This document shows, piece after piece, positions 16,886 through 25,451 of a DNA stretch of 64,000 bases. The number at the start of each line of letters is the position of its first letter. The first letter of the stretch is position 1. The notes under the pieces are model-generated. The model was given only the letters and a program-made list of their open reading frames with translations, was not told the DNA's origin and made no database searches. Where the stretch lies: positions 124,001 through 188,000 of the forward strand of contig CAKSHC010000003.1 of the NCBI GenBank assembly GCA_934456365.1, given 5' to 3'. The DNA comes from an uncultured Eubacteriales bacterium (GTDB lineage Bacteria; Bacillota; Clostridia; Oscillospirales; UMGS1783). Made by a program: the position numbers and the translations under genes.

Positions 16886-17901
16886 ACGAAAAATCCGCCG
16901 CCCAGGCAGTCTTCGCCCTCGTAGAAAACGGCGGCCTGCCCCGGCGTCACGGCGCGCACCGGCTTTTCGAAGAAAAGCTCGGTGCCCTCACTGTCGACCA
17001 GCACCCGCGCCCGTGCTTCGCCGCCCGCCGAGCGCACCCGCACTCCGGCTTCAAAGCTCTCGCCCGGCGCAAAGAGCCGCTTCTGCCAAACGGGATTGCG
17101 CACCCGCGCCCGCTCGGTGTAGGGGTCCTCAAAGGAGAGAATAACCTCGTTTTCCCGCGGCAGAATCTTCTCCACATAGCACGGCCGCCCGAGCGCCACC
17201 CCCAGGTTCTTGCGCTGCCCGATCGTGTAGGCAAAAATGCCCCGGTGCCGCCCGACCGGCTTTCCCGTTTCCCGGAGAATAAAATCCCCCGGCAAACAGG
17301 AGGGGAGAAGCGGCCGCAGATACTCCTCGGCGGAAAGCGAGGTAAAGCAGAGATCCTGGCTGTCCTTTTTGCGCGCCACCGGGATCCCCGCCTGCTCGGC
17401 AAGCTCCCGCGTCAGCGCCTTTTCCTGCCCCCCGAGCGGGAAAACCGCCCGGCGCAGAACCTCCTGCGGAAGCTGGGAAAGCATATAGCTCTGATCCTTC
17501 ACCGGGCTCTTTTTCGGGAAAAACCGCCCGTCCTTTTCGCCCAGCAGGGCATAGTGGCCGGTGGCGATCTTCTCGTAGCCGTGGGCGTCGGCCTCGCGGC
17601 ACAGCGCGGCAAACTTCACCCGCGGATTGCAGAGCACACAGGGATTGGGCGTTTCCCCCGCGGCGTAAAGCGCCGCAAAGGGCTCCAGCACCTTCTCCTT
17701 GAATTCCCGGCGCAGATCGGCAAGGAAAAGAGGGATGCCGAGATGCTCGGCAACCCTCTTGGCGTCTTCGTATTCGGAAAGCCCCCGGTCGCTCATCAGG
17801 CAGAAAAGCCCGCCCACGCGCCGGTCCTTCTCCAAAAGCAGCCGGGCCGTCAGCGCGGAATCCACCCCGCCCGAGAGCCCGACCAGCACCCCCTCGCTCA
17901 T
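16882..17901 (-). CDS. mnmA: tRNA-specific 2-thiouridylase
   Basis: 339-residue cytoplasmic enzyme that thiolates U34 of Lys, Glu and Gln tRNAs using persulfide sulfur and ATP. Motifs: PP-loop GLSGGVDS at about residues 8-15, the catalytic Cys in NPCVLCN near 90, DQSYML, and the second Cys in DSQDLCF near 190. The start ATG overlaps the stop of nifU by four bases (ATGA). With nifU and nifS directly upstream, the cysteine desulfurase can feed this enzyme, as is usual for nifS-mnmA neighbours in Firmicutes. Confidence 0.95.
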   Translation of the reverse strand: MSEGVLVGLSGGVDSALTARLLLEKDRRVGGLFCLMSDRGLSEYEDAKRVAEHLGIPLFLADLRREFKEKVLEPFAALYAAGETPNPCVLCNPRVKFAALCREADAHGYEKIATGHYALLGEKDGRFFPKKSPVKDQSYMLSQLPQEVLRRAVFPLGGQEKALTRELAEQAGIPVARKKDSQDLCFTSLSAEEYLRPLLPSCLPGDFILRETGKPVGRHRGIFAYTIGQRKNLGVALGRPCYVEKILPRENEVILSFEDPYTERARVRNPVWQKRLFAPGESFEAGVRVRSAGGEARARVLVDSEGTELFFEKPVRAVTPGQAAVFYEGEDCLGGGFFV

Positions 17902-18338
17902 TTGCAGTGGGTGCAGCAGGAGGTGCAGTCGTGCGAACAGGCGTTCTTCAGCTCCTCCGGCAGCTCGCGGCCCGTTTTGGTGTAGAAATCCAGAAGCGCC
18001 GCCTTGATGGCCTCCTCGGCTAAAACCGAGCAGTGCAGCTTCTGGGGCGGCAGCCCGTCGAGCGCCTCCACCACCGCCTTGTTGGTCAGCGCCAGAGCTT
18101 CCTTGACGCTCTTGCCCCGGATCAGCTCGGTCGCCATCGAAGAGGTGGCCACCGCCGCGCCGCAGCCGAAGGTCTGAAACTTGACGTCGGTGATGACGTC
18201 GTTGTCGTCAATGGTCAGAAACATCTTCATGATGTCGCCGCACTTGGCGTTGCCCACCTCGCCCACAGCCGAGGGGTTCTCGATCTCGCCCACATTGCGC
18301 GGGTGCATGAAATGATCCATCACTTTTTCGCTGTACAT
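17898..18338 (-). CDS. nifU: NifU/IscU-type Fe-S scaffold
   Basis: 146-residue scaffold for iron-sulfur cluster assembly. The three ligand Cys regions are present: GNAKCGD, FGCGAAVATSS and KLHCSVLAEEAI. After the IscU-like domain there is an unusual Cys-rich tail, NACSHDCTSCCTHCK, adding five Cys in the last 15 residues. It lies between nifS (4 bp away) and mnmA (overlapping), in one transcript. Sulfur from NifS may go to clusters through this protein and to tRNA through MnmA. Confidence 0.92.
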   Translation of the reverse strand: MYSEKVMDHFMHPRNVGEIENPSAVGEVGNAKCGDIMKMFLTIDDNDVITDVKFQTFGCGAAVATSSMATELIRGKSVKEALALTNKAVVEALDGLPPQKLHCSVLAEEAIKAALLDFYTKTGRELPEELKNACSHDCTSCCTHCK

Positions 18339-18342
18339 AAAA

Positions 18343-19524
18343 TTACACCTTCCTTTTTTCTTCCGGCAGCTCGTTCCAGAGCGGGCTCATCCTGCGCAGC
18401 TTGTCCACGATCAGCGGCATCCGCTCCAGAATGTAGTCGATATCCTCGTCGGTATTCTCGTGCGAAAGCGAGAAACGGATCGAACCGTGCGCGATCTCGT
18501 GCGGCAGCCCGATCGAAAGCAGAACGTGCGACGGATCCAGAGAAGCCGACGCACAGGCGCTCCCCGAGGTCGCGCAGATCCCGTCGATGTCCAGCCAGAG
18601 CAGCAGGCTCTCGCCCTCAATATAAGGGAACGAGCAGTTCACATTCCCCGGCAGCCGCTGCTCGCGGTCGCCGTTTAAGCGCGCGTAGGGGATCTTCAGA
18701 AGCCCGTCGATCAGCCGGTCGCGCAGCCGCGCCACCTTCTCGGCGTTCTCCGCCATGTGATCGCAGCTTTCCTTCAGCGCCGCCGCCGTGCCCACAATCC
18801 CCGGCACATTCTCCGTCCCGGCCCGCTTCATGCGCTCCTGCTGCCCGCCGTCCAGCAGCGGCGGCAGGTATTGCCCGTTTTTCAGGTAAAGCCCGCCGAT
18901 GCCCTTCGGCCCGCCGAACTTATGCCCCGAAAAGCTCAGCGCGTCCACCCCCCATTCCTTCACATCGATGGGAATGTGGCCCAGCGCCTGCACCGCGTCG
19001 GTATGGAAAAAGATCTTGTGCTCGTGCGCAATGGCGCACAGCTCCCGGATCGGCTGGATCGTGCCGATCTCGTTGTTGGCCGTCATGACCGTCACCAAAA
19101 CCGTGTTGTCCCGGATCGCCTTGCGCAGATCCTCCGGATGCACGATCCCGTTTTCATAAACCGGCAAAAGCGTGACCTCAGCCCCGCATTTCTCCAGCGA
19201 GTGGATCACCGCATGATGCTCAAAGGCCGTCGAAATGATGTGGGGCGTGATCCCCTTCTGAAGAGCCTTCTGACAGGCCCCCTTGATCACCCAGTTGTCG
19301 CTCTCGGTGCCCCCGGCCGTGAAATAAATTTCATTGGGCGCCGCATTCATGCAGGCCGCGATCGTCGCCCGCCCTTCGTCTACCGCCGCCTTGGCCGCCT
19401 GCCCCGCCGCATGCAGCGAGGAAGGATTGCCGTAGGTCTCGGTAAAATACGGGAGCATCGCCTCCAGCGCCTGCGGGCTTACCCGCGTCGTCGCCGCGTT
19501 GTCCGCGTAAACCATTCGTTTCAT
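18343..19524 (-). CDS. nifS: Cysteine desulfurase
   Basis: 393-residue PLP enzyme converting L-cysteine to alanine with a protein persulfide. Conserved features: YADNAATTRVSP near the N-terminus, TEHHAV-like FEHHAVIHS, the PLP Lys in SFSGHKFGGPKG and the active-site Cys loop TSGSACASASLDPSHVL. The ATG at 19524 (MKRMVYADN) follows AAGGAG; the longer frame would overlap rnhA. Second gene of the rnhA-nifS-nifU-mnmA operon; spacing of 7 bp from rnhA and 4 bp to nifU. Confidence 0.93.
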   Translation of the reverse strand: MKRMVYADNAATTRVSPQALEAMLPYFTETYGNPSSLHAAGQAAKAAVDEGRATIAACMNAAPNEIYFTAGGTESDNWVIKGACQKALQKGITPHIISTAFEHHAVIHSLEKCGAEVTLLPVYENGIVHPEDLRKAIRDNTVLVTVMTANNEIGTIQPIRELCAIAHEHKIFFHTDAVQALGHIPIDVKEWGVDALSFSGHKFGGPKGIGGLYLKNGQYLPPLLDGGQQERMKRAGTENVPGIVGTAAALKESCDHMAENAEKVARLRDRLIDGLLKIPYARLNGDREQRLPGNVNCSFPYIEGESLLLWLDIDGICATSGSACASASLDPSHVLLSIGLPHEIAHGSIRFSLSHENTDEDIDYILERMPLIVDKLRRMSPLWNELPEEKRKV

Positions 19525-19531
19525 CCTGTCT

Positions 19532-19972
19532 TCACTCCTTGTGCCGCGCACACTCGGCCACAGCCAGCGCGTCGCAGCGTTCGTTTTCCGCGTGCCCGGC
19601 GTGCCCCTTCACCCAGCAAAACTCCACCCGGTGCCGCGCCAGCTGCTCGTCCAGCTGCCGCCAGAGGTCGTCGTTCTTCACCGGCTTCTTATCCGCCTTC
19701 TTCCAGCCCAGCCGCTTCCAGTTGGCAAGCCAGCCCTCGGTGATCGCCTTGGCCACATATTGCGAATCCGTCGTCAGCAAAACCTCGCAGGGCTCCTTGA
19801 GCGCCCGCAGCGCCGCAATCACAGCCGTCAGCTCCATCCGATTGTTGGTGGTCGCCCTCTCGCCGCCCGAAAGCTCCTTTTCCGCGCTCCCGAACCGCAA
19901 GATCGCGCCCCACCCGCCGGCCCCCGGATTGCCGGAACAGGCCCCGTCGGTGAAGATCTCCACACGCTTCAT
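19532..19972 (-). CDS. rnhA: Ribonuclease HI
   Basis: 146-residue enzyme cutting the RNA strand of RNA:DNA hybrids. The catalytic acidic residues are recognisable: Asp in FTDGACSGNPGAGG, Glu in NNRMELTAV, Asp in TTDSQYV and Asp in ERCDALA. The basic-protrusion region WKRLGWKKADKKPVKN is present. First gene of the operon with nifS, nifU and mnmA, read from the promoter at 19990-20018. Confidence 0.95.
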   Translation of the reverse strand: MKRVEIFTDGACSGNPGAGGWGAILRFGSAEKELSGGERATTNNRMELTAVIAALRALKEPCEVLLTTDSQYVAKAITEGWLANWKRLGWKKADKKPVKNDDLWRQLDEQLARHRVEFCWVKGHAGHAENERCDALAVAECARHKE

Positions 19973-19989
19973 TTATATTATACCGCCTT

Positions 19990-20018
19990 AGTATAGATTA
20001 TGCAAGCCCTTTTGTCAA
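19990..20018 (-). promoter_or_regulatory. Promoter of rnhA-nifS-nifU-mnmA
   Basis: Minus strand TTGACA (20018-20013), 17 bp, TATACT (19995-19990). The -35 overlaps the stop codon of glyS. No IscR-like palindrome was seen. Confidence 0.8.
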
Positions 20019-21442
20019 AAAGTCATGCGCTCGCGGATATAGGCGGCCACGGAATCCATCGGAATGCGCACCTGCTCCATGCTGTCGCGCTCGCGCACCG
20101 TCACGCAGCCGTCGGCCTCCACACCCTTTTCGGGGTCGCCCACCGTCTGGAAGTCCACCGTGATGCAGAAGGGGGTGCCGATCTCGTCCTCGCGGCGATA
20201 GCGCTTGCCGATGCTGCCCGCGTCGTCATAGTCGCACATGAATTCCTTCGAGAGGGAAGCGAAGAGCTCGCCCGCCGGAGAAGCCAGCTTCTTGGAAAGC
20301 GGCAAAACGGCGCACTTGAAGGGCGCCAGCGCCGGATGCAGGCGCAGCACCACCCGCACATCGTTTTTCTCCGCGTCCACCACCTCTTCGTCGTAAGCGT
20401 CGCAGAGGAAAGCCAGGAAGGACCGCTCCACTCCCAAAGAGGGCTCGATCACATAGGGGATATACCGCTCGTTTTTCTCCTGATCGAAGTAGGTCAGATC
20501 CTTGCCCGAGGTGTTCTGATGCTGGGTCAGATCGTAGTCGGTCCGATCCGCCACCCCCCAAAGCTCGCCCCAGCCGAAGGGGAAGAGGAATTCAAAGTCG
20601 GTCGTGGCCTTGGAGTAGAAGCAGAGCTCCTCGGGATCGTGGTCGCGCAGCCGCAGGTTTTCTTCGGTCATGCCGAGCGAAAGCAGCCAGTCGCGGCAGA
20701 AGGAGCGCCAGTATTGGAACCACTCCAGATCCGTCCCCGGCACGCAGAAAAATTCCAGCTCCATCTGCTCGAATTCCCGCACCCGGAAAATGAAGTTGCC
20801 CGGCGTGATCTCGTTGCGGAAGCTCTTGCCGATCTGCCCGATCCCGAAGGGCACCTTGCGCCGCGTCGTGCGCGCCACATTGGGGAAGTTCACGAAAATG
20901 CCCTGCGCCGTCTCCGGCCGCAGATACACGGTGTTCTTCGCGTCCTCCGTCACCCCCTGGAAGGTCTTGAACATCAGGTTGAACTGCCGGATGTCGGTGA
21001 AGTCATGCTTGCCGCAGCTCGGGCAGGGAATGGCGTTTTGACGGATGAAGTCCATCATCTCGTCCTGGCTCATCGCGTCCACCGGCTTGGGAGGCTCCAG
21101 CCCCTTCTCGGCGCAGAAATCCTCGATCAGCTTGTCCGCCCGGAAGCGCTCCTTGCAGGCGCGGCAGTCCATCAGGGGATCGGAAAAGCCCGAAAGATGC
21201 CCCGAGGCCACCCAGGTCTGCGGATTCATCAGAATGGCCGCGTCCAGCCCCACATTGTACGGGTTTTCCTGCACAAACTTCTTCCACCAGGCCCGCTTGA
21301 TGTTGTTTTTGAGCTCCACCCCCAAAGGACCGTAGTCCCAGGTGTTGGCCAGCCCGCCGTAAATTTCGCTGCCCGCAAACACAAAGCCGCGCGCCTTGCA
21401 GAGATTGACCAGCTTTTCCATGGATTTTTCCGTGTTTTTCAT
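20015..21442 (-). CDS. glyS: Glycyl-tRNA synthetase, single-chain (eukaryal/archaeal-like) form
   Basis: 475-residue class II synthetase charging tRNA-Gly. Motifs: FVFAGSEIYGGLANTWDYGPLG near the start, a Cys zinc-like pair CRACKERF with CPSCG, RPETAQGIFVNF, RNEITPGNFIFRVREFEQMELE and GVERSFLAFL. The anticodon-binding domain fills the C-terminus. The ATG at 21442 follows GAGGGG; an upstream ATG at 21457 is less well placed. It has its own promoter (21479-21507). No T-box leader precedes it. Confidence 0.95.
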   Translation of the reverse strand: MKNTEKSMEKLVNLCKARGFVFAGSEIYGGLANTWDYGPLGVELKNNIKRAWWKKFVQENPYNVGLDAAILMNPQTWVASGHLSGFSDPLMDCRACKERFRADKLIEDFCAEKGLEPPKPVDAMSQDEMMDFIRQNAIPCPSCGKHDFTDIRQFNLMFKTFQGVTEDAKNTVYLRPETAQGIFVNFPNVARTTRRKVPFGIGQIGKSFRNEITPGNFIFRVREFEQMELEFFCVPGTDLEWFQYWRSFCRDWLLSLGMTEENLRLRDHDPEELCFYSKATTDFEFLFPFGWGELWGVADRTDYDLTQHQNTSGKDLTYFDQEKNERYIPYVIEPSLGVERSFLAFLCDAYDEEVVDAEKNDVRVVLRLHPALAPFKCAVLPLSKKLASPAGELFASLSKEFMCDYDDAGSIGKRYRREDEIGTPFCITVDFQTVGDPEKGVEADGCVTVRERDSMEQVRIPMDSVAAYIRERMTF

Positions 21443-21478
21443 CGTATATCCCCTCATTCGGTGGTTTCGTTACCCTTT

Positions 21479-21507
21479 ATCATACTATAGAGGAAGAAAA
21501 AATGCAA
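21479..21507 (-). promoter_or_regulatory. glyS promoter
   Basis: Minus strand TTGCAT (21507-21502), 17 bp, TATGAT (21484-21479). The leader to the ATG is under 35 nt, too short for a T-box. Confidence 0.7.
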
Positions 21508-21560
21508 GAAAAAGCCGCCGCCGATTTTCGCTCCCTCCCTCAAGGCTCAAAAATCTTTCG

Positions 21561-21589
21561 TTGCCTTTTTCGGCGCCGCGCCGTATAAT
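21561..21589 (+). promoter_or_regulatory. Promoter of AraC-family regulator
   Basis: TTGCCT (21561-21566), 17 bp GC-rich spacer, TATAAT (21584-21589). It lies divergent from the glyS promoter. The predicted start near 21596 supports the ATG at 21642 rather than earlier in-frame ATGs. Confidence 0.75.
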
Positions 21590-21641
21590 GAAGGAAAACC
21601 GGGCAGATAATGCAAAGTATATTCGGAAAGCGGGGAAAAAG

Positions 21642-22649
21642 ATGTTTCAGAAAAAAATCACCGACCTCGGCTCCCTGGCCGATCCCTCCGGCCGCCCTCT
21701 CGTGTCGTTGAGTGAGGTCTTCATCACCCCCTTCGCGCGCCCCCGGATCCGCCATTCCCACCTCGCCTTTGAACTCACGCTCGTGCGCGAGGGCGGCGGA
21801 GTCTACGTCGTCGGCGAAACGCCCTATCCCCTCGAAAAGGGCGCCTTTCTCGTCTTCGCCGGCAACGAACCCCATTGCCTGACCCGGGTGGACACGCCGG
21901 GGCTTCGCCTGCTCAGCCTGCGCTTTGAGCCCCGGCTTTTGAGTGGCGGCGCCGTCGGGCTTTCCGGGGAAAATGCCCGCTTCTGCTTCTGCCATAGCCC
22001 TTCCTTTTCAAACGCCATCCCTCCCTCCCGGGCCTCCCGGCTGTCGGCGCTTTTGGAGGAGATCGAAACGGAGCTGCGGGAAAGGGAGGCCGAATATCCG
22101 CTGCGGGTTCGGGTTCTTTTGGACGAGATCGCCGTTGAGCTGATCCGCTGCCACGGCTATGCCGCTCCCGGAGCGGCCCCCTCCCGCGAGGGCGCGGCGC
22201 TGTGCCGCCGCGTTTCCCGCCTCCTCGATTCCCGCTACGCCGAGCCGCTCACGCTCGCCGCTCTCGCCGAGGAGGCCGGCATCTCGCCGCCGTATCTGTC
22301 GTCGCTGTTCCATGCCGTCTGCGGCATCTCGCTTTGGGACTATCTTCTGGCCCGTCGCGTTGAGGCGGCCTCCCGCCTGCTGACCGACGGCGTGCCGCGC
22401 ACCGTGCTCGAAACAGCCCTGCTCTGCGGGTTCAACAACACCGCCAATTTCAATAAGGCCTTTCGGAAGATCACCGGCGTCACCCCCCGTGCCTACCGCG
22501 CCCTCGGCGATCTCTCTTTCTTCGGAGCAGGAACCGAAAATTGGTCAACCGGGGAGGAAGTGTCCGTTGACTTGAAGAAAAAAAATCGCTATAATGAGAA
22601 GAAAGAAATCGAAGATGGAGGAGTCGTTTATGGCCAAAGAAGCGATTGA
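21642..22649 (+). CDS. AraC-family transcriptional regulator
   Basis: 335-residue regulator with an N-terminal cupin-like sensor (about 15-110, with HSHLAFELTLVREGGG and PLEKGAFLVFAGNEPH) and a C-terminal double helix-turn-helix (about 190-290: LTLAALAEEAGISPPYLSSLF and TALLCGFNNTANFNKAFRKITGVTPRAYR). The HTH should end the protein, but the frame runs about 45 residues further. That tail crosses the V-ATPase promoter and ends 20 bp inside the next gene; it looks non-native and could reflect a small frame error near 22500. The target is unknown. Its position before the V-ATPase operon is suggestive, but the operon has its own strong promoter. Confidence 0.85.
   Translation: MFQKKITDLGSLADPSGRPLVSLSEVFITPFARPRIRHSHLAFELTLVREGGGVYVVGETPYPLEKGAFLVFAGNEPHCLTRVDTPGLRLLSLRFEPRLLSGGAVGLSGENARFCFCHSPSFSNAIPPSRASRLSALLEEIETELREREAEYPLRVRVLLDEIAVELIRCHGYAAPGAAPSREGAALCRRVSRLLDSRYAEPLTLAALAEEAGISPPYLSSLFHAVCGISLWDYLLARRVEAASRLLTDGVPRTVLETALLCGFNNTANFNKAFRKITGVTPRAYRALGDLSFFGAGTENWSTGEEVSVDLKKKNRYNEKKEIEDGGVVYGQRSD
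22567..22595 (+). promoter_or_regulatory. V-ATPase operon promoter
   Basis: TTGACT (22567-22572), 17 bp A-rich spacer, TATAAT (22590-22595), inside the 3' end of the AraC frame. GGAGGAG at about 22618-22624 precedes the first ATPase ATG. Confidence 0.85.
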
Positions 22650-22938
22650 AGCGATCCGGCAGGCCGAGGAAGAGGCTTCCGGCATCATCCGCCGCGCCGG
22701 GGAGGAGGCCGAGCGCATCCGGCGTGAGGCGAAAACCCGCGCCGGCACGCGCCGGGAAGAGATCCTCGGACAGGCGCAGGCCGCCCTGGCCGCCCAGGCC
22801 CGCGAAGAGGAGGAGGCGCGCCGTCAGGCGATCGCCGCCGCCGAAGGAGAAGCCGCCGAAGAGGGCGTTCAGCTGCGCCGGCAGGCCGAGAAAAATCGGC
22901 CTCGCGCCGTGCGGCTTTGCGCGGAAAAGCTCTTTTGA
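22630..22938 (+). CDS. ntpF: V-type ATPase peripheral-stalk subunit (G/H-like)
   Basis: 102-residue charged, almost entirely helical coiled-coil protein (EAIRQAEEEASGIIRRAGEE and on) typical of the bacterial V-ATPase stator subunit that pairs with subunit E. The ATG at 22630 is seven bases after GGAGGAG; the frame extends upstream without a signal. First gene of the operon, in the same place as ntpF in Enterococcus hirae. Confidence 0.85.
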   Translation: MAKEAIEAIRQAEEEASGIIRRAGEEAERIRREAKTRAGTRREEILGQAQAALAAQAREEEEARRQAIAAAEGEAAEEGVQLRRQAEKNRPRAVRLCAEKLF

Positions 22939-22954
22939 GTAAAGGAGAATCGCT

Positions 22955-24970
22955 TTGGCTGTCGTGAATATGCGCCGGTTTCGCATTCTGGCGCTGAAGA
23001 AAAACCGAAAAAAGCTTCTGGAATCGCTCCAGCGCGCCGGGCTCTGCGAGATCACCCCCCGCGAAAGCGAGGAAAGCGGCTTCGCCCGGCAGGATACCCG
23101 CGAAGCGGTCTCGGCCTTTGAAAAGTGCAGCCGTCAGGCCGAGGAGGCTTTGGCCGTCCTGAATCGCGTGAGCCCGAAAAAATCCGGGCTGCTCGCCGGG
23201 TTCGCCCCGCTGCCCGCCCTGCCGGATCAGACCTATTATGCCTTTTATGAAAAGAGCGCCGGGGTCAACGAAACGGCCAAAAAGATCCTCGCCCTCGATC
23301 GGGAGATCCTCGAGGGCCGCGCCTCTTTGGCCGCCCTCGCCGCCCGGGAGGCCGCCATCCGCCCATGGGAAGCGCTCGATCTGCCTCTGACCGGCAAAAC
23401 CAACGGCCGCCCCGCCACCCTGATCGGCACTCTGCCCGGCCGCTTCTCGGAGGAAACGCTGTTGGCCGCCCTCTGGGAAAAGGACGAGGCGCTTCATGCC
23501 GTCCACCTCGAAAAGCTCGGCGAGCTTTCGGGCGCCGCCGCCTTTTTCTTCCTCTGTCGTCCCGGGCTCGCCCCCCGGCTGGAAAGCGCCCTGCGCGAGC
23601 TGGGGTTCGCCTATCCCGCCGTGCAGTCCTCGCTGCCGCCCGCCGAGGAGCTCGAGGCCCTGGCAAAACAGAAGGAAGAAACGCAAAAAACCATCGAGCA
23701 GGCCGAGGCCTCCATCGCCGTGCGGGAAAGCGCCCGCGAGGATCTGGCGGTGGCCGCCGATTATTACCGGATGCGCGCCGAGAAATATCAGGTCATCGCC
23801 GGCCTTCTGCAAAGCAGCCATACCGTCTGCATCGAGGGCTTCGTGCCCGCCCCCGCTCTTCCCCGGCTCGAGGCCATCTGCGACCGGTGCGGGGCCTATC
23901 TTGAGCAAAGCGAGCCCGAGGCGGACGAGCCCGTGCCCGTGCTGCTGAAAAACAACGGCTTTGCCTCCCCGGTCGAGCCGGTTCTGGAAAGCTATTCCAT
24001 GCCCGCCCGCGGCGAGCTCGATCCCACCGCGATCATGAGCGTCTTTTATTATATCCTGTTCGGCATCATGTTTTCCGACGCCGGCTACGGGCTCCTGCTC
24101 GCCCTCGGCACCGGCCTTCTGCTGCTGAAATACCGGCAAACGCCCAAAAAGAAGATGCTGAAAATGTTCTTCTTCTGCGGCGTGTCCACCTTTATCTGGG
24201 GCATCCTCCTCGGCTCCTTTTTCGGAGATGCGTTCGAGGTCATCGGCCGCACCTTTTTCGCCGCCGAGTGGCATACCCCCCACCTGCTGGCCGGCATCGA
24301 TCTGGTCAAAGCCCCCATGCAGGCACTGGTCTATACCATGCTCATCGGCCTGATCCATCTCTTTGCCGGGCTCTGCTGCGCCATCGCCAACGCCGTGAAA
24401 AGAAAAGACTGGCTCTCGGCTCTCGCCGATTCCTTCTCCTGGATCCTGCTCATCGGCGGCCTGGCTATTCTGCTGGCCGGCTCGGAGATCTTCGCCTCCA
24501 TCGCGCAGATGACCATCGCCGTTCCTCCCCGGCTGCATACGGCAGCCCTCATCATGGCCGCCCTCGGCGCGCTTCTGGTGCTCCTTTTCGCCGGAAGGGA
24601 ATCCCGCAATCCCCTCATCCGCTTCGCCAAGGGCCTCTACGGGCTCTATGGCGTGACCAGCTACCTCGGCGACGTGCTCTCCTATTCCCGTCTGCTGGCG
24701 CTGGGGCTGGCGACCGGCGTGATCGGTCAGGTCATCAACCAGATGGCCGCCTCGGCCGGCTCGGGAGCCGTGGGCGCCGTGATCTTTGCGGTCATTTTCC
24801 TTGTGGGGCATCTCCTCAATTTCGCCATCAACGTGCTGGGCGCCTATGTCCACACCAACCGGCTCCAGTATGTTGAATTTTTCGGAAAGTTCTACGAGGG
24901 CGGCGGACGCAAGTTCTCCCCCTTTGCCATAAAAAACAAGCATGTCACCTTTAAGGAGGAAGAAGTATGA
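22955..24970 (+). CDS. ntpI: V-type ATPase subunit I (membrane a-subunit)
   Basis: 671-residue stator subunit holding the ion half-channels. The N-terminal half (1-340) is cytoplasmic with coiled coils; the C-terminal half has about seven to eight membrane helices, including the conserved FGIMFSDAGYGLLLA and LGDVLSYSRLLALGLATG segment with the essential Arg in SRLLAL. The start codon is TTG at 22955, seven bases after AAAGGAG. Overlaps ntpK by four bases (ATGA). Length matches the family. Confidence 0.93.
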   Translation: MAVVNMRRFRILALKKNRKKLLESLQRAGLCEITPRESEESGFARQDTREAVSAFEKCSRQAEEALAVLNRVSPKKSGLLAGFAPLPALPDQTYYAFYEKSAGVNETAKKILALDREILEGRASLAALAAREAAIRPWEALDLPLTGKTNGRPATLIGTLPGRFSEETLLAALWEKDEALHAVHLEKLGELSGAAAFFFLCRPGLAPRLESALRELGFAYPAVQSSLPPAEELEALAKQKEETQKTIEQAEASIAVRESAREDLAVAADYYRMRAEKYQVIAGLLQSSHTVCIEGFVPAPALPRLEAICDRCGAYLEQSEPEADEPVPVLLKNNGFASPVEPVLESYSMPARGELDPTAIMSVFYYILFGIMFSDAGYGLLLALGTGLLLLKYRQTPKKKMLKMFFFCGVSTFIWGILLGSFFGDAFEVIGRTFFAAEWHTPHLLAGIDLVKAPMQALVYTMLIGLIHLFAGLCCAIANAVKRKDWLSALADSFSWILLIGGLAILLAGSEIFASIAQMTIAVPPRLHTAALIMAALGALLVLLFAGRESRNPLIRFAKGLYGLYGVTSYLGDVLSYSRLLALGLATGVIGQVINQMAASAGSGAVGAVIFAVIFLVGHLLNFAINVLGAYVHTNRLQYVEFFGKFYEGGGRKFSPFAIKNKHVTFKEEEV

Positions 24971-25440
24971 ATCTCGGAATGTTCTATGCCATCCTGGGCG
25001 CCGTTTCCGCCGCCGTCTTTGCCGGTATCGGCTCGGCCGTCAGCGTCGGCAAGGCCGGCCAGTCCGCCGCCGGCGCCGTCGCGGAAGACCCCAACCTCTT
25101 CAGTAAGGTCCTTCTGCTCCAGCTCCTGCCCGGCACCCAGGGCATCTACGGCCTGCTCATCGCCTTCATCACCCTGTCCCAGATCGGCGTCCTCGGCGGC
25201 ACCCCTGTTGACAGCACCGAAAAAGGCCTGCTTTATCTCGCAGCCTGCCTGCCGATGGCCATCGTCGGCCTGATCAGCGCCATCTATCAGGGGAAGGCCT
25301 CCATCTCGGCCATCTCTCTGGTCATCAAAAACCCCGAGCAGTCCGGTAAAGCCCTCATCTTCCCGGCCATGGTCGAAACCTACGCCATCCTCGCCCTGCT
25401 TGTCTCCATCCTGGCCGTCAATTCGCTGGCCGCCCTGTAA
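24967..25440 (+). CDS. ntpK: V-type ATPase subunit K (rotor ring), sodium-type
   Basis: 157-residue proteolipid made of two fused hairpins (four TM helices). Na+-coordinating residues known from E. hirae NtpK are all present: the LQLLPGTQGIYG segment (Leu, Thr57, Gln58, Tyr61), Gln108 in YQGK, and the carboxylate Glu137 in AMVETYAIL. Proton-type rings usually lack this full set, so sodium transport is a strong inference. Co-translated with ntpI. Confidence 0.93.
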   Translation: MNLGMFYAILGAVSAAVFAGIGSAVSVGKAGQSAAGAVAEDPNLFSKVLLLQLLPGTQGIYGLLIAFITLSQIGVLGGTPVDSTEKGLLYLAACLPMAIVGLISAIYQGKASISAISLVIKNPEQSGKALIFPAMVETYAILALLVSILAVNSLAAL

Positions 25441-25451
25441 GGGGGATCAAC

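Noticed and set aside
21443..21560. T-box leader upstream of glyS
   Set aside because: Leader from the likely start site is under 35 nt and has no antiterminator structure.
22685..24943. 752-codon minus-strand frame opposite ntpI
   Set aside because: Antisense to a conserved subunit with recognised motifs.
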